Below, one piece after another: positions 9,670 to 17,870 of a stretch of DNA of 64,000 nt (positions are counted from its first letter, which is position 1; each line of letters opens with the position of its first letter). The position numbers and the translations under genes were made by a program. This stretch comes from Rhodobacter sp. 24-YEA-8 (GTDB lineage Bacteria; Pseudomonadota; Alphaproteobacteria; Rhodobacterales; Rhodobacteraceae), in contig NZ_FNSK01000001.1 of assembly GCF_900105075.1 (NCBI RefSeq), positions 2,617,001 through 2,681,000 of the forward strand, read 5' to 3'. The notes beneath the pieces were generated by a model. That model ran no database searches and was not told the origin of the DNA. It saw only the letters and a list, made by a program, of their open reading frames with translations.

Positions 9670-10557
9670 ATGCTCGACCCCGGCTGGCTTGCCGCCCTCT
9701 CTGCCATTCACCGGCGCGGCGCTTTTGACCTCGCGGCGGCGGAGCTTTCCGTGACGCCCCCGGCGATCTCGCAACGTATCCGGGCGCTGGAGGAACGGGT
9801 CGGCATGCGGCTGATCCGGCGCGGCCAACCCTGCGAGGCGACGCCGGAAGGCCTGCGGCTGATCCGCCATTTCGATGAGATCAGCCTGCTGGAACGGCAA
9901 CTGGCCAGGGACCTGCCGGCCCTGTCCTCCGGGCCGGCGCCGCTCAGGATAGCCGTCAACGCCGACAGCCTGGCGACCTGGGTACTGCCGGCGCTGCGCG
10001 CCTGCGAGGGCGATTTTCTCTTCGATCTCGTAATCGACGACCAGGATGTCAGCCAGGACTGGCTCAGACGCGGCGAGGTGATGGCGGCGGTGACATCCCA
10101 TCCGGGCCCCCTGCAGGGCTGTGACACGGTGGCGCTCGGGTCGCTGCGCTACCTGGCCACCGCGAGCCCGGATTTCATGGCGCGCTGGTTTGCAGGCGGC
10201 ATCACGGCAGCGGCGCTCGCCCGCGCGCCCTCGCTGATCTATTCCGGCAAGGACCGGCTGCAACAGACCTGGGCCGCGCGGATTGTCGGGCCGGTGACGC
10301 TGCCCTGCCACCGGATCGGCGCGAGCCAGGCCTTTGTCGATGCCGCGCTGCTGGGGCTGGGCTGGGCGATGAACCCGGAAACCCTGGCGCGTGCCCATAT
10401 CAACGCCGGCAGGTTGCAGGAGGTGGTGGCGGATTCGGCGCTGGATGTGGCGCTTTACTGGCAGTTCCCGCGTCTGGTTGCCCCGGCCCTTGCACCACTG
10501 ACCCGCGCGATCCGGCAGGCAGCGGCGGAAGTCCTCGTGCCCTCCTCTGCCGCCTGA
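9670..10557 (+). CDS. argP: LysR-family regulator, ArgP/LysG type
   Basis: A 295-residue LysR-type regulator. The N-terminal winged helix-turn-helix spans about residues 5-65 (HRRGAFDLAAAELSVTPPAISQRIRALEERVG). The effector domain starts near 95 with the LRIAVNADSLATWVLPAL block typical of ArgP/LysG (IciA) proteins. These sense lysine or arginine and activate the divergent exporter gene. Position and orientation relative to lysE support that pairing. The start is ATG at 9670. The co-effector is inferred from the family, not visible in the residues. Confidence 0.87.
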   Translation: MLDPGWLAALSAIHRRGAFDLAAAELSVTPPAISQRIRALEERVGMRLIRRGQPCEATPEGLRLIRHFDEISLLERQLARDLPALSSGPAPLRIAVNADSLATWVLPALRACEGDFLFDLVIDDQDVSQDWLRRGEVMAAVTSHPGPLQGCDTVALGSLRYLATASPDFMARWFAGGITAAALARAPSLIYSGKDRLQQTWAARIVGPVTLPCHRIGASQAFVDAALLGLGWAMNPETLARAHINAGRLQEVVADSALDVALYWQFPRLVAPALAPLTRAIRQAAAEVLVPSSAA

Positions 10558-10564
10558 GGTGCCC

Positions 10565-11524
10565 TTACCATTTGATACGCGACGGGAAGACGAACTCTTC
10601 CTCGGGCTTTGGCCCCTTCACCCCTGCCAGGCCGAAGGTGAGCCGCCTGAGTTCGCCGGTGGCTGCCGATTTCAGCCCCGGATCCAGTTTGACCGGCGCG
10701 CCGATGGCGATGCGCAACGGCTTTTTCGCGCGCCTCAAAGTCTCGCGGAAGATCAGCGCCACGCGGAGCGGGTAGGAATAATGGCTCGCGATCTGGAAGA
10801 GCCGGGAATTCTGACCATGAAACCAGATCGGCAGCACCCGGACCCCGGGCCGCGTCGCAAGGCGCGAGACGAAAGGATGCCAGGCCGGGTCAGCCGCGCG
10901 GCGCGAGAGCGGCTTTGGCGCGGTCGAGACGCCCCCCGCCGGGAAGATCACCAGCACATGCCCCGCCTCGAGCCAGTCGCTCGCCGCGCGGCGCGTCTCG
11001 GCCGAACTGCGCCGCGCCTCCGGACCATGGCTGAAATCGACAGGCAGCACGAGGTCCTTCGCTTCGGGCGCATGGGCCAGCGCGGCATGAACCATCAGCT
11101 TCACATCCGGGCGGATCCGGGTGATCAGATCGCCGATCGCCAGCCCGTCCGCGATGCCGAAAGGATGGTTCGCCACCACCAGCAGCCCGCCGGTTTTCGG
11201 GATCAGCCCCTCATCCCCGGCGGTATATTCGGTGCGCAGGCCCAGGACACGCATCGCCTCGGCGAAAACCGGCGCCTGAGCATCCCGGCCCGGATCGGTG
11301 CGCCAGTCGCGGTAGAGGCGCTCGATCCGGGTCTGGCCCGAAAGGCGCTCGACCGCGCGGATCAGCCGGCGGCGCAGCGGGCTTTGATCGGGATGCGAAT
11401 AGGTGAAGACCGGGCCCGCAGGGAGTGCGCCGGGAAACCTGTTTTGCAGATCATCACAGGCCCCGCCGGAGGGGTGCATTGGCAAGGCCGTAAAGCTGTC
11501 ATCCCCATGCACCATCTGCCCCAT
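10565..11524 (-). CDS. Lysophospholipid acyltransferase family protein
   Basis: About 320 residues from the ATG at 11524 (MGQMVHGD), which follows GGGAAA; the open frame extends 42 codons further but that part looks non-coding. The acyltransferase motif is seen as VVANHPFGIADGLA (the NHx4D catalytic block), followed by LVLPVDFSH and a FPAGGVS motif (equivalent of the EGTR-type glycerol-phosphate binding block), then WFHGQNSRLFQ. This is the profile of hemolysin-like or PlsC-like acyltransferases (for example ornithine-lipid OlsA relatives). It likely acylates a lyso-lipid at the inner membrane. It converges on argP, the two stops lying 7 bases apart. Confidence 0.83.
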   Translation of the reverse strand: MGQMVHGDDSFTALPMHPSGGACDDLQNRFPGALPAGPVFTYSHPDQSPLRRRLIRAVERLSGQTRIERLYRDWRTDPGRDAQAPVFAEAMRVLGLRTEYTAGDEGLIPKTGGLLVVANHPFGIADGLAIGDLITRIRPDVKLMVHAALAHAPEAKDLVLPVDFSHGPEARRSSAETRRAASDWLEAGHVLVIFPAGGVSTAPKPLSRRAADPAWHPFVSRLATRPGVRVLPIWFHGQNSRLFQIASHYSYPLRVALIFRETLRRAKKPLRIAIGAPVKLDPGLKSAATGELRRLTFGLAGVKGPKPEEEFVFPSRIKW

Positions 11525-11633
11525 GCGTTTTTCCCGTCTTGCACCGGACGCGGGAAGCGCGCCCTTCTGGCACCGCAAATTACAACCGCGAGGTGACACC
11601 GAGGTGACGGTGGCGCCCCTCGGAACGCAGGCA

Positions 11634-11663
11634 AGAAAAAACCCCGGCACGATGGCCGGGGTT
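11634..11663 (-). terminator. Terminator after yebC
   Basis: Read on the minus strand, AACCCCGGC (11663-11655) and GCCGGGGTT (11648-11640) form a perfect 9-bp stem with a 6-base loop, followed by a run of T opposite the A-run at 11634-11640. It lies 24 bases past the yebC stop. Confidence 0.9.
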
Positions 11664-11686
11664 CTGATCGTCGGAAAAGACAGATT

Positions 11687-12427
11687 TCAGAGCTGTGCGG
11701 CGACGTCGTCGGGCACATCGAAATTATGGGTGACGGTCTGGACGTCGTCATCCTCTTCCAGAAGATCCACCAGCTTCATCAGCTTTTGTGCGGTGTCGAG
11801 ATCGACCTCGGTGCGTGATTGCGGGCGCCAGACGAGTTTGGCCTCGGTCGATTCGCCAAGCGTGGCCTCCAGCGCGTCCGAGACTGAGGAGAGGTCTTCG
11901 ACCTTACAATAGATCCAGTGGCTCTCGTCATCGGTCTCGACATCTTCGGCGCCGGCCTCGATTGCGGCCATCATCACCGAATCGGCATCGCCGGCCGAAA
12001 GCGGGTAAGAGATCTCGCCCAGACGGTCAAAGCTGTGCGAGACCGACCCGGTCTGGCCCATATTGCCGCCCGCCTTGGTGAAATAGCTGCGCACATTCGA
12101 GGCGGTGCGATTGAGATTGTCGGTCAGAGCCTCGACGATGATGGCGATACCGCCGGCACCGTAGCCTTCATAGCGGATCTCGGTATAATCCGCCGCATCG
12201 CCCATCTGCGATTTCTTGATGGCGCGGTCGATCACATCTTTCGGCATCGAGACCGCCTTGGCGGCTTTCACCGCGAGACGCAGACGCGGGTTCTTATCAG
12301 GATCCGCATCGCCCATCTTCGCGGCGACGGTGATCTCTTTCGAGAGCTTCGAGAACATTTTTGAGCGGATGCCATCCTGCTTGCCCTTGCGGTGCTGGAT
12401 GTTCGCCCATTTCGAATGGCCTGCCAT
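11687..12427 (-). CDS. yebC: YebC/PmpR-family protein
   Basis: A 246-residue protein starting [18 protein letters not shown], the near-invariant YebC N-terminus; the longer open frame to 12592 is ignored for that reason. It also shows [21 protein letters not shown] and [17 protein letters not shown], both family signatures, and an acidic C-terminus with the EEDDDVQ block. YebC proteins are DNA-binding regulators in some species and are also reported to ease translation of proline-rich stretches. Here it is a single gene with its own terminator. The dispersed repeat at 12484-12543 lies in its upstream region. Confidence 0.95.
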   Translation of the reverse strand: MAGHSKWANIQHRKGKQDGIRSKMFSKLSKEITVAAKMGDADPDKNPRLRLAVKAAKAVSMPKDVIDRAIKKSQMGDAADYTEIRYEGYGAGGIAIIVEALTDNLNRTASNVRSYFTKAGGNMGQTGSVSHSFDRLGEISYPLSAGDADSVMMAAIEAGAEDVETDDESHWIYCKVEDLSSVSDALEATLGESTEAKLVWRPQSRTEVDLDTAQKLMKLVDLLEEDDDVQTVTHNFDVPDDVAAQL

Positions 12428-12483
12428 AGGGGCCTCATTCCTTCGATTTCGCTGGTGGGGTTCTTTACACCGGCCCTCGGGGA

Positions 12484-12543
12484 TGCGGCAAGAGCAGGGG
12501 GACCAGTCCCCCGGCCCGCCTGGGATATTTTTGGACAGAAAAT
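12484..12543 (-). repeat. Dispersed intergenic repeat, copy A
   Basis: On the plus strand: GGGGGACCAGTCCCCCGG, a few C/G bases, GGGATATTTTTGGACAGAAAATG. Copy B at 35327-35371 shares CCCCCGG, the GGGATATTT core and GGACAGAAAATG at the same spacing. In both cases the element sits just past a minus-strand stop codon (here the SLC13 gene at 12556), with the hairpin distal to the stop. It may act as a terminator-like or RNA-stabilising element. Confidence 0.75.
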
Positions 12544-12555
12544 GAAGAAAACGGC

Positions 12556-14337
12556 TCAGAGCGGCCAGAAAACGGGGATCAGGGCAGAGCAAAGGAACAT
12601 CAGGATGATGTTGAGCGGCAGGCCGACGCGCATGTAATCGGAGAACCGGTAGCCGCCGGGACCGTAGACCATCATATTGGTCTGGTAGCCAACGGGCGTG
12701 GCGAAGGCGAGCGTGGCCGAGAACATCACCGCGACCACCAGCGGGCGCGGATCAATGCCGAGATTTCTGGCAAGCTCGATGGCGACGGGGGTATAGATCA
12801 CCGCGACCGCGTTGTTCGACAGAAACTCGGTCAGCACGAGGCCGAGAAAATAGACCGCAAGGATCAGGAAGAAAGGCGAGAGCCCCTGGAGCCAGGGCGC
12901 GGCGGCATTGACGATCATTTCGACCGCGCCGGAACGGTCCAGCCCCTCGCCCACCGCCAGCATGGCGAAGATCATCGCAAGCAGCCGCCCATCGACAAAG
13001 CTGAAAGCCTCGTCGCTGTCGACGCAGCGTGAGACAAGGATCACCGCCACGGCGAGGAAGGCCAACAGCTGGATCGGCGCCACATCAAAGGCCGAGAGGA
13101 TGACGATGAAAGCAAGTGCTCCGACCGCGATGGGGGCTTTCGCGCGGCGATAGGGCTTTTCACGCGGGCGGGTGATATCGACGAGGTCCATATCCGCGGC
13201 AAGGCGCTGGATGTCTTCGATCGCGCCTTCCAGCAGCAAGGTATCGCCGACCCGCACGATCAGATCATCCAGCTGGCGGCCGATATTCTGGTTGCGACGA
13301 TGCGCGGCCAGCACATAGACGCCATAGCGGCGGCGCAGGCGCAGATCGCCCAGACGCTGCCCCTCCATCCGGCAGCCGGGGCCGATCAGCACCTCGACCG
13401 TCTCGGTTTTGACCGAGGAGAGCTTATCGACCAGATGCACCTCGCGGCGGCGGTCGAATTCCATCAGATCGGCCAGTTCGGCGCGCAGCACAACGCGGTC
13501 TCCGGGTTCCAGCCGCACCGGCGCGAGGTCACGGCGCAGTGAGGCGTCGCCACGCAGAACGTCGATCAGCCGCACGCCGTTCCGGCGAAACAGATCAACC
13601 TCCAGCGGCGCCTGGCCAACCAGCGGGCTGTCTTCCGGGATCGCAACTTCGGTGAAATATTTCATCTTGCGCCGGTCGGTCAGCAGCATCCCCATCGACT
13701 GGCGCACAGGCAAAAGCCGGTTGGCAAAGAGACCAAGGAAGATCGCGCCCACAACCGTCACCGCAAGCCCCAAAGGCAGGATCTCAAAGAGCGTGAAATG
13801 CGCCATCCCGGCCTTGACCGCCACCCCGTCCACCAGCAGGTTGGTCGAGGTTCCGATCAGCGTCATCATCCCCGCCATAACTGTCATATAAGACAGCGGG
13901 ATCAACAGCTTGGACGGGGCTGTGCCCATTTTCAGCGCCAGTTGCATGACCACGGGGATCATCACCGCCACCAGAGGCGTGTTGTTCATGAAAGCCGAGG
14001 CCACCGCGATGAATGAAAACAGCGCGATGATGGTCAGACGCGGATTGCCCTCGACCGATTTTTCGGCGGCATGGATCACCTGCTCGATGGCGCCGGTGCG
14101 CACCAGACCGCCCATCACCAGAAACATCAGCGCAATCGTCCAGGGCGCCGGGTTCGACAGCACCGATTGCGCCTCGGACAGGGGCAGGAAGCCAAGCACC
14201 ATCATCACCGCTGCGGCAGCAATGGCGGTGACCTCGACCGGGATGATCTCTGAGACGAAGAGGCCGAACATCACGACAAGGATGGTCAGCGCCACCCAGG
14301 GCTGCGCGGCGGCGGAGATTTCAAACCAGAGCATCAT
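12556..14337 (-). CDS. SLC13-family permease with TrkA-C (RCK_C) domains
   Basis: About 593 residues. Hydrophobic helices fill residues 10-195 and 395-590. Between them lie two soluble RCK_C-like modules: [30 protein letters not shown] and a second with [30 protein letters not shown]. This order is that of SLC13/DASS permeases with TrkA-C inserts. [25 protein letters not shown] matches the SNT-type sodium and substrate motif. The second SNT-like copy is degenerate around [24 protein letters not shown]. The substrate (sulfate, dicarboxylate or another anion) cannot be told. An ATG-ATG pair at 14337/14334 follows GAAGG; the 5' TTG extension is unlikely. Confidence 0.87.
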   Translation of the reverse strand: MMLWFEISAAAQPWVALTILVVMFGLFVSEIIPVEVTAIAAAAVMMVLGFLPLSEAQSVLSNPAPWTIALMFLVMGGLVRTGAIEQVIHAAEKSVEGNPRLTIIALFSFIAVASAFMNNTPLVAVMIPVVMQLALKMGTAPSKLLIPLSYMTVMAGMMTLIGTSTNLLVDGVAVKAGMAHFTLFEILPLGLAVTVVGAIFLGLFANRLLPVRQSMGMLLTDRRKMKYFTEVAIPEDSPLVGQAPLEVDLFRRNGVRLIDVLRGDASLRRDLAPVRLEPGDRVVLRAELADLMEFDRRREVHLVDKLSSVKTETVEVLIGPGCRMEGQRLGDLRLRRRYGVYVLAAHRRNQNIGRQLDDLIVRVGDTLLLEGAIEDIQRLAADMDLVDITRPREKPYRRAKAPIAVGALAFIVILSAFDVAPIQLLAFLAVAVILVSRCVDSDEAFSFVDGRLLAMIFAMLAVGEGLDRSGAVEMIVNAAAPWLQGLSPFFLILAVYFLGLVLTEFLSNNAVAVIYTPVAIELARNLGIDPRPLVVAVMFSATLAFATPVGYQTNMMVYGPGGYRFSDYMRVGLPLNIILMFLCSALIPVFWPL

Positions 14338-14551
14338 GACCTTCAACTGAACTGGCGGCTTTATAGGATGCGCCCCCTGTTCGGGGAAGAAAATTCTACA
14401 AAGCCGGTCGTCTTTGGATCTGATCTGGTGTCGCCCCGGCCCGGACAGGGCCCGAGACGCTCAGAACGGGGCAGATGCCGCGCCTGTCGGAAACAGCCAG
14501 GCAGGCGTCCCGCCACTGCCTCCGGCAATGGCAGAGGACAGGGTTACGCGA
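14338..14551. other. Intergenic, nothing recognised
   Basis: About 210 bases between the phosphoesterase gene end and the SLC13 gene start, both on the minus strand. No convincing ORF, hairpin terminator or known RNA was seen. It should hold the promoter of the SLC13 gene. Confidence 0.4.
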
Positions 14552-15364
14552 TCAGGGGCCGGATTGCTGCAAGCGGCCGCCCTGACGGACCATCACCACC
14601 CGGGTGGCAAGACCGGTCCGGTCATCGGTCTCGACATAGACCCCGGAAAGCGTCGCCTCGCCCGCAGCCGGCTCGAACCGGGTCTTCGACATGCCGGTGA
14701 CGAAACGGCGCATCGGCTCCAGCTTTTCCATGCCGATCACCGAATCGTAATCACCGCACATCCCGGCATCGGACAGATAGGCGGTGCCGCCCTTCAGGAT
14801 CTGCGCATCACCGGTGGGCACATGGGTATGGGTGCCCACAACAAGGCTCGCCTGACCATCACACCAATGCCCGAGCCCCATCTTCTCGGAAGTCGCCTCG
14901 GCATGGACATCAATGATCGCCGCCTGGACCGTGACGCCCAGCCGATGCGCCTTCAGCACCGGATCCACGGCGGAAAACGGATCGTCGAAAGGTTGCTTCA
15001 TGAACACGCGGCCCAGCACCTGCGCCACCAGCACCTTGCGCCCGCCGGCTGCGTCAAACACCCGCGCGCCCCGTCCTGGTGCAATCCTGGAATAGTTCAG
15101 CGGCCGGATCACCCGCGGCTCAACCTCAAGGAACTGCGCCATATCCTTCTGGTCAAAGGCGTGATCCCCCAGCGTGACCACATCGGCCCCCGCCGCCAGG
15201 ATCCCCTTCGCATGGTCAGCCGAAAGCCCCATGCCGCCGGTCGCGTTCTCGCCGTTCACCACGACAAAATCGAGACCCCAATCCGCGCGCATCTTTGGCA
15301 GGCCGGCCGTTATTGCCGCCCGCCCGCTGCGCCCCATCACATCGCCAAGAAAAAGCAGTTTCAT
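14552..15364 (-). CDS. TIGR00282/YmdB-type metallophosphoesterase
   Basis: A 270-residue protein starting MKLLFLGDVMGRSGRAAI, the family's metal-binding N-terminus. It continues with VVNGENATGGMGLS, VVTLGDHAFDQKDM and GTHTHVPTGDAQIL, which supply the Asp, Asn and His metal ligands of the calcineurin-like fold. The B. subtilis relative YmdB is a 2',3'-cyclic-AMP phosphodiesterase affecting biofilm formation; the alphaproteobacterial role is not settled. The start is ATG at 15364. The gene is divergent from the unknown gene at 15503. Confidence 0.9.
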   Translation of the reverse strand: MKLLFLGDVMGRSGRAAITAGLPKMRADWGLDFVVVNGENATGGMGLSADHAKGILAAGADVVTLGDHAFDQKDMAQFLEVEPRVIRPLNYSRIAPGRGARVFDAAGGRKVLVAQVLGRVFMKQPFDDPFSAVDPVLKAHRLGVTVQAAIIDVHAEATSEKMGLGHWCDGQASLVVGTHTHVPTGDAQILKGGTAYLSDAGMCGDYDSVIGMEKLEPMRRFVTGMSKTRFEPAAGEATLSGVYVETDDRTGLATRVVMVRQGGRLQQSGP

Positions 15365-15502
15365 GACAATCCGCCTTATGCCTCTGCCCCCCTTCCTGCA
15401 AGCCCCCTTGCTCCTGACTTCAATACTCTCCCGCCAGAGCTAACCGCAGCCAGTCAGCAGCACCCTGTTGAGCCCCGGAGCGGAACCCGCTAACCAAAGG
15501 CC

Positions 15503-16150
15503 ATGTCGCCAGATCAGATCCAGACGCTCTTCACCCGCCGCGATGGCAGCTTCCTCTGCGCCCGCTGGGGCCGCCCCATCGTGCCGGTGATCTTCGGCAC
15601 CGATGATGCGACGCTTGCGACCGTCAAGGGGGCCATCGAGGCAATCGTCGCCCTTGCCGGCCACAGCATGGCGGAAACCGACCCCGAACTCGGCGCCAAT
15701 CTGATGGTGTTTTTCTTCCGCGACTGGGCGGAACTGCCGCAGGTGCCCAAGCTCGACCATATGATCCCCGGTCTCGGACCGCTTTGCGAGCGGCTCAGCG
15801 CCGAGGGTGCCAATCGCTACCGCACCTTCCGGTTCGATGAGACCGGAGCGATCAAGGCGGTATTCCTGTTTCTCAGGATGGATGAGCATCTCTCGGACAT
15901 GCCCGCCCAGGACCTCGCGCTGGCCCAGGGAGCAGAGGCGATGCTTTCCTTCGCCGATGGCGCCTTCAGCCAGATTTCCCCGCTGGCCCGCAGCGAGGGC
16001 AAAGTGATCCTGCATCCCGATCTCGCGCTCCTGATCCGCGCCGCCTATCACCCGATCCTTCCCGCGGTTGCCCGCGACCCCGGCCATGCGCTGCGGCTGA
16101 TGGCAAGGATGCTCCCCACACCCGACAGTATTGCAGCCCCCGATGCATGA
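15503..16150 (+). CDS. Conserved hypothetical protein upstream of ybgC-tol
   Basis: A 215-residue soluble, alpha/beta-looking protein that I do not recognise. There is no signal peptide or membrane segment. Notable features are a WGRPIVPVIFGTDDATL block near residue 22, LMVFFFRDWAELPQVPKLD near 68 and a C-terminal helix-rich part (LALLIRAAYHPILPAVARDPGHALRLMARML). The stop overlaps the ybgC start by 8 bases, so it is translationally coupled to the Tol operon. That coupling is the only functional hint. The start is ATG at 15503. Confidence 0.8.
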   Translation: MSPDQIQTLFTRRDGSFLCARWGRPIVPVIFGTDDATLATVKGAIEAIVALAGHSMAETDPELGANLMVFFFRDWAELPQVPKLDHMIPGLGPLCERLSAEGANRYRTFRFDETGAIKAVFLFLRMDEHLSDMPAQDLALAQGAEAMLSFADGAFSQISPLARSEGKVILHPDLALLIRAAYHPILPAVARDPGHALRLMARMLPTPDSIAAPDA

Positions 16151-16541
16151 ATTCAGCCTCCGCGTCTGGTATGAAGACACCGACCTTGCCGGCATCGTCT
16201 ATTACGCCAATTACCTGAAATTCATCGAGCGCGGCCGCAGTGACTGGGTCACCGCCTGCGGCATCGACCAGATCGCTTTGCGCGACCAGCAGGACATCGT
16301 CTTCGCCGTCCGCCGGGTCGAGGCCGATTACCTGCGCCCTGCGAAATTCCAGGACGCCCTGACCGTCACCACCACCCTCACCTCGGTCACCGGTGCGCGC
16401 ATCGTGCTGGACCAGGAGGTCCGGCGCCAGGACGAGACGCTGTTTCGCGCCACTGTCACGCTGGTCTGCCTGACCGGCGCCGGCCAGGCCAGCCGCATCC
16501 CGGCAGAAATCCGCGCGCGGCTCGCCCCTTCGCTGCACTGA
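16143..16541 (+). CDS. ybgC: Tol-Pal-associated acyl-CoA thioesterase YbgC
   Basis: About 132 residues from the ATG at 16143 (MHEFSLRVWYEDTD). The YEDTDLAGIVYYANYLKFIERGRSDW stretch is the 4-hydroxybenzoyl-CoA thioesterase hot-dog signature with the catalytic Asp in DTDLAG. YbgC proteins hydrolyse short or long acyl-CoA or acyl-ACP in the cytoplasm and are almost always the first gene of Tol-Pal clusters. Here it overlaps the unknown gene before it and is followed, after 136 bases, by tolQ. The TTG start four codons earlier is possible but less likely. Confidence 0.93.
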   Translation: MHEFSLRVWYEDTDLAGIVYYANYLKFIERGRSDWVTACGIDQIALRDQQDIVFAVRRVEADYLRPAKFQDALTVTTTLTSVTGARIVLDQEVRRQDETLFRATVTLVCLTGAGQASRIPAEIRARLAPSLH

Positions 16542-16595
16542 CCCGCTGCAAAGCCGCAACTGGCGCCCTGCTCACGCCACATTCGCTAAGATGTG

Positions 16596-16625
16596 TTGGC
16601 ATTCCCCTTGTAACGCTGCTAGAAT
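16596..16625 (+). promoter_or_regulatory. Candidate sigma-70 promoter for tolQ
   Basis: TTGGCA at 16596-16601 and TAGAAT at 16620-16625 are separated by 18 bases, 53 bases before the tolQ ATG. It would let tolQRAB be transcribed apart from ybgC. Confidence 0.5.
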
Positions 16626-16677
16626 CAGGTCTAACGACCGGCGAATACTGACCGGCGATCTTAAACGAGCAGGCGCA

Positions 16678-17376
16678 ATGGACCCCACAACCCTCGCGAC
16701 AGCCGCGCAGGAGATTGACTTCTCGCTGCTGGCCCTCTTTGCCCGTGCGACCTTTACGGTCAAACTGGTGATGATCCTTCTGATCGGCATGTCTTTCTGG
16801 GCATGGGCAATCATCATCCAAAAACACATCCTGTTCCGCAAATCCCGCGCCGAAGCCGCAGCCTTTGACCAGGCCTTCTGGTCGGGCGAGCCGCTGGACG
16901 AGCTTTACGAGCGGATCGGGCCGGAACCCCAGGGCGCATCTGAGCGGGTCTTTGCAGCGGGGATGCTGGAATGGCGCCGCAGCCACAAGCAGGATGGTGC
17001 ACTGATCGCCGGTGCCCAGGCCCGGATCGACCGCGCCATGGATGTCGCCATTGCCCGCGAAAGCGAAAAGCTGAACAAAGGCCTTTCCTTCCTCGCGACC
17101 ACCGGATCGACCGCGCCCTTTATCGGGCTTTTCGGCACGATCTGGGGGATCAAGCACTCGTTCGAGGAAATCGCGATCTCGCAGAACACCTCGCTCGCCG
17201 TCGTGGCCCCCGGCATCGCCGAGGCTCTGCTGGCGACCGGCATCGGCCTGATCGCCGCTATTCCGGCGGTGGTGTTCTACAACAAACTGAACGCAGACAG
17301 CGAACATATCCAGGGCAACTGGGAAAGCTTCGCCGATGAATTCGCGACCATCCTGTCGCGCCAGCTGGATTCCTGA
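16678..17376 (+). CDS. tolQ: Tol-Pal proton-channel subunit TolQ
   Basis: A 232-residue inner-membrane protein of the MotA/TolQ/ExbB family. Helix one lies near residues 20-42 (LVMILLIGMSFWAWAIII). The large cytoplasmic loop follows, then helices two and three with the conserved LSFLATTGSTAPFIGLFGTIWGIKHSF and IAEALLATGIGLIAAIPAVVFYNKL. With TolR it forms the proton-driven motor that energises TolA. The start at 16678 (MDPTTLA) is favoured over the 29-codon extension because it fits family length. It is three bases from tolR. Confidence 0.97.
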   Translation: MDPTTLATAAQEIDFSLLALFARATFTVKLVMILLIGMSFWAWAIIIQKHILFRKSRAEAAAFDQAFWSGEPLDELYERIGPEPQGASERVFAAGMLEWRRSHKQDGALIAGAQARIDRAMDVAIARESEKLNKGLSFLATTGSTAPFIGLFGTIWGIKHSFEEIAISQNTSLAVVAPGIAEALLATGIGLIAAIPAVVFYNKLNADSEHIQGNWESFADEFATILSRQLDS

Positions 17377-17379
17377 TCC

Positions 17380-17856
17380 ATGGGCGCCGGGGTGATGAAA
17401 AAATCCGGGGGCGGTGGCCGGCGCGGTCGCCGTCGCGGATCTTCCGCCGCGATGAGCGAGATCAACGTCACGCCCTTTGTCGACGTGATGCTGGTTTTGC
17501 TGATCATCTTCATGGTCGCAGCTCCGCTGATGACGGTGGGTGTGCCGATCAAACTTCCGGAAACCGCCGCCCGGGCAATGGCCGAAGAAAAGGAAGAGCC
17601 GCTTTCGATCACCCTGACCGCTGATGGCCTGGTGATGATCATGACCAGCGAAGTCGACCCGAACGAGCTGATCCCCCGCCTCAAGGCGATCGCGGCGGAG
17701 CGGAGCTCGAACAAGGTCTATCTGCGCGCGGATGGCAATCTGGCTTATGAGCGTGTGGCCCAGGTGATGGGCGCGCTGAATGCCGGCGGTTTCAATGATA
17801 TCGGTCTGGTGACCGACAGCCAGGGCCCGAGCTTCGGCGCCGGCGCGGCCAACTGA
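17380..17856 (+). CDS. tolR: Tol-Pal motor subunit TolR
   Basis: A 158-residue protein. A basic glycine/arginine-rich cytoplasmic N-terminus (KKSGGGGRRGRRRG) is followed by MSEINVTPFVDVMLVLLIIFMV, the single transmembrane helix with the proton-carrying Asp, and then a periplasmic ExbD/TolR domain ending LVTDSQGPSFG. It partners TolQ in the inner membrane. The start at 17380 lies 3 bases after tolQ. The extended basic N-terminus is longer than in E. coli but usual for alphaproteobacteria. Confidence 0.96.
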   Translation: MGAGVMKKSGGGGRRGRRRGSSAAMSEINVTPFVDVMLVLLIIFMVAAPLMTVGVPIKLPETAARAMAEEKEEPLSITLTADGLVMIMTSEVDPNELIPRLKAIAAERSSNKVYLRADGNLAYERVAQVMGALNAGGFNDIGLVTDSQGPSFGAGAAN

Positions 17857-17870
17857 GACGGATCGACAGC

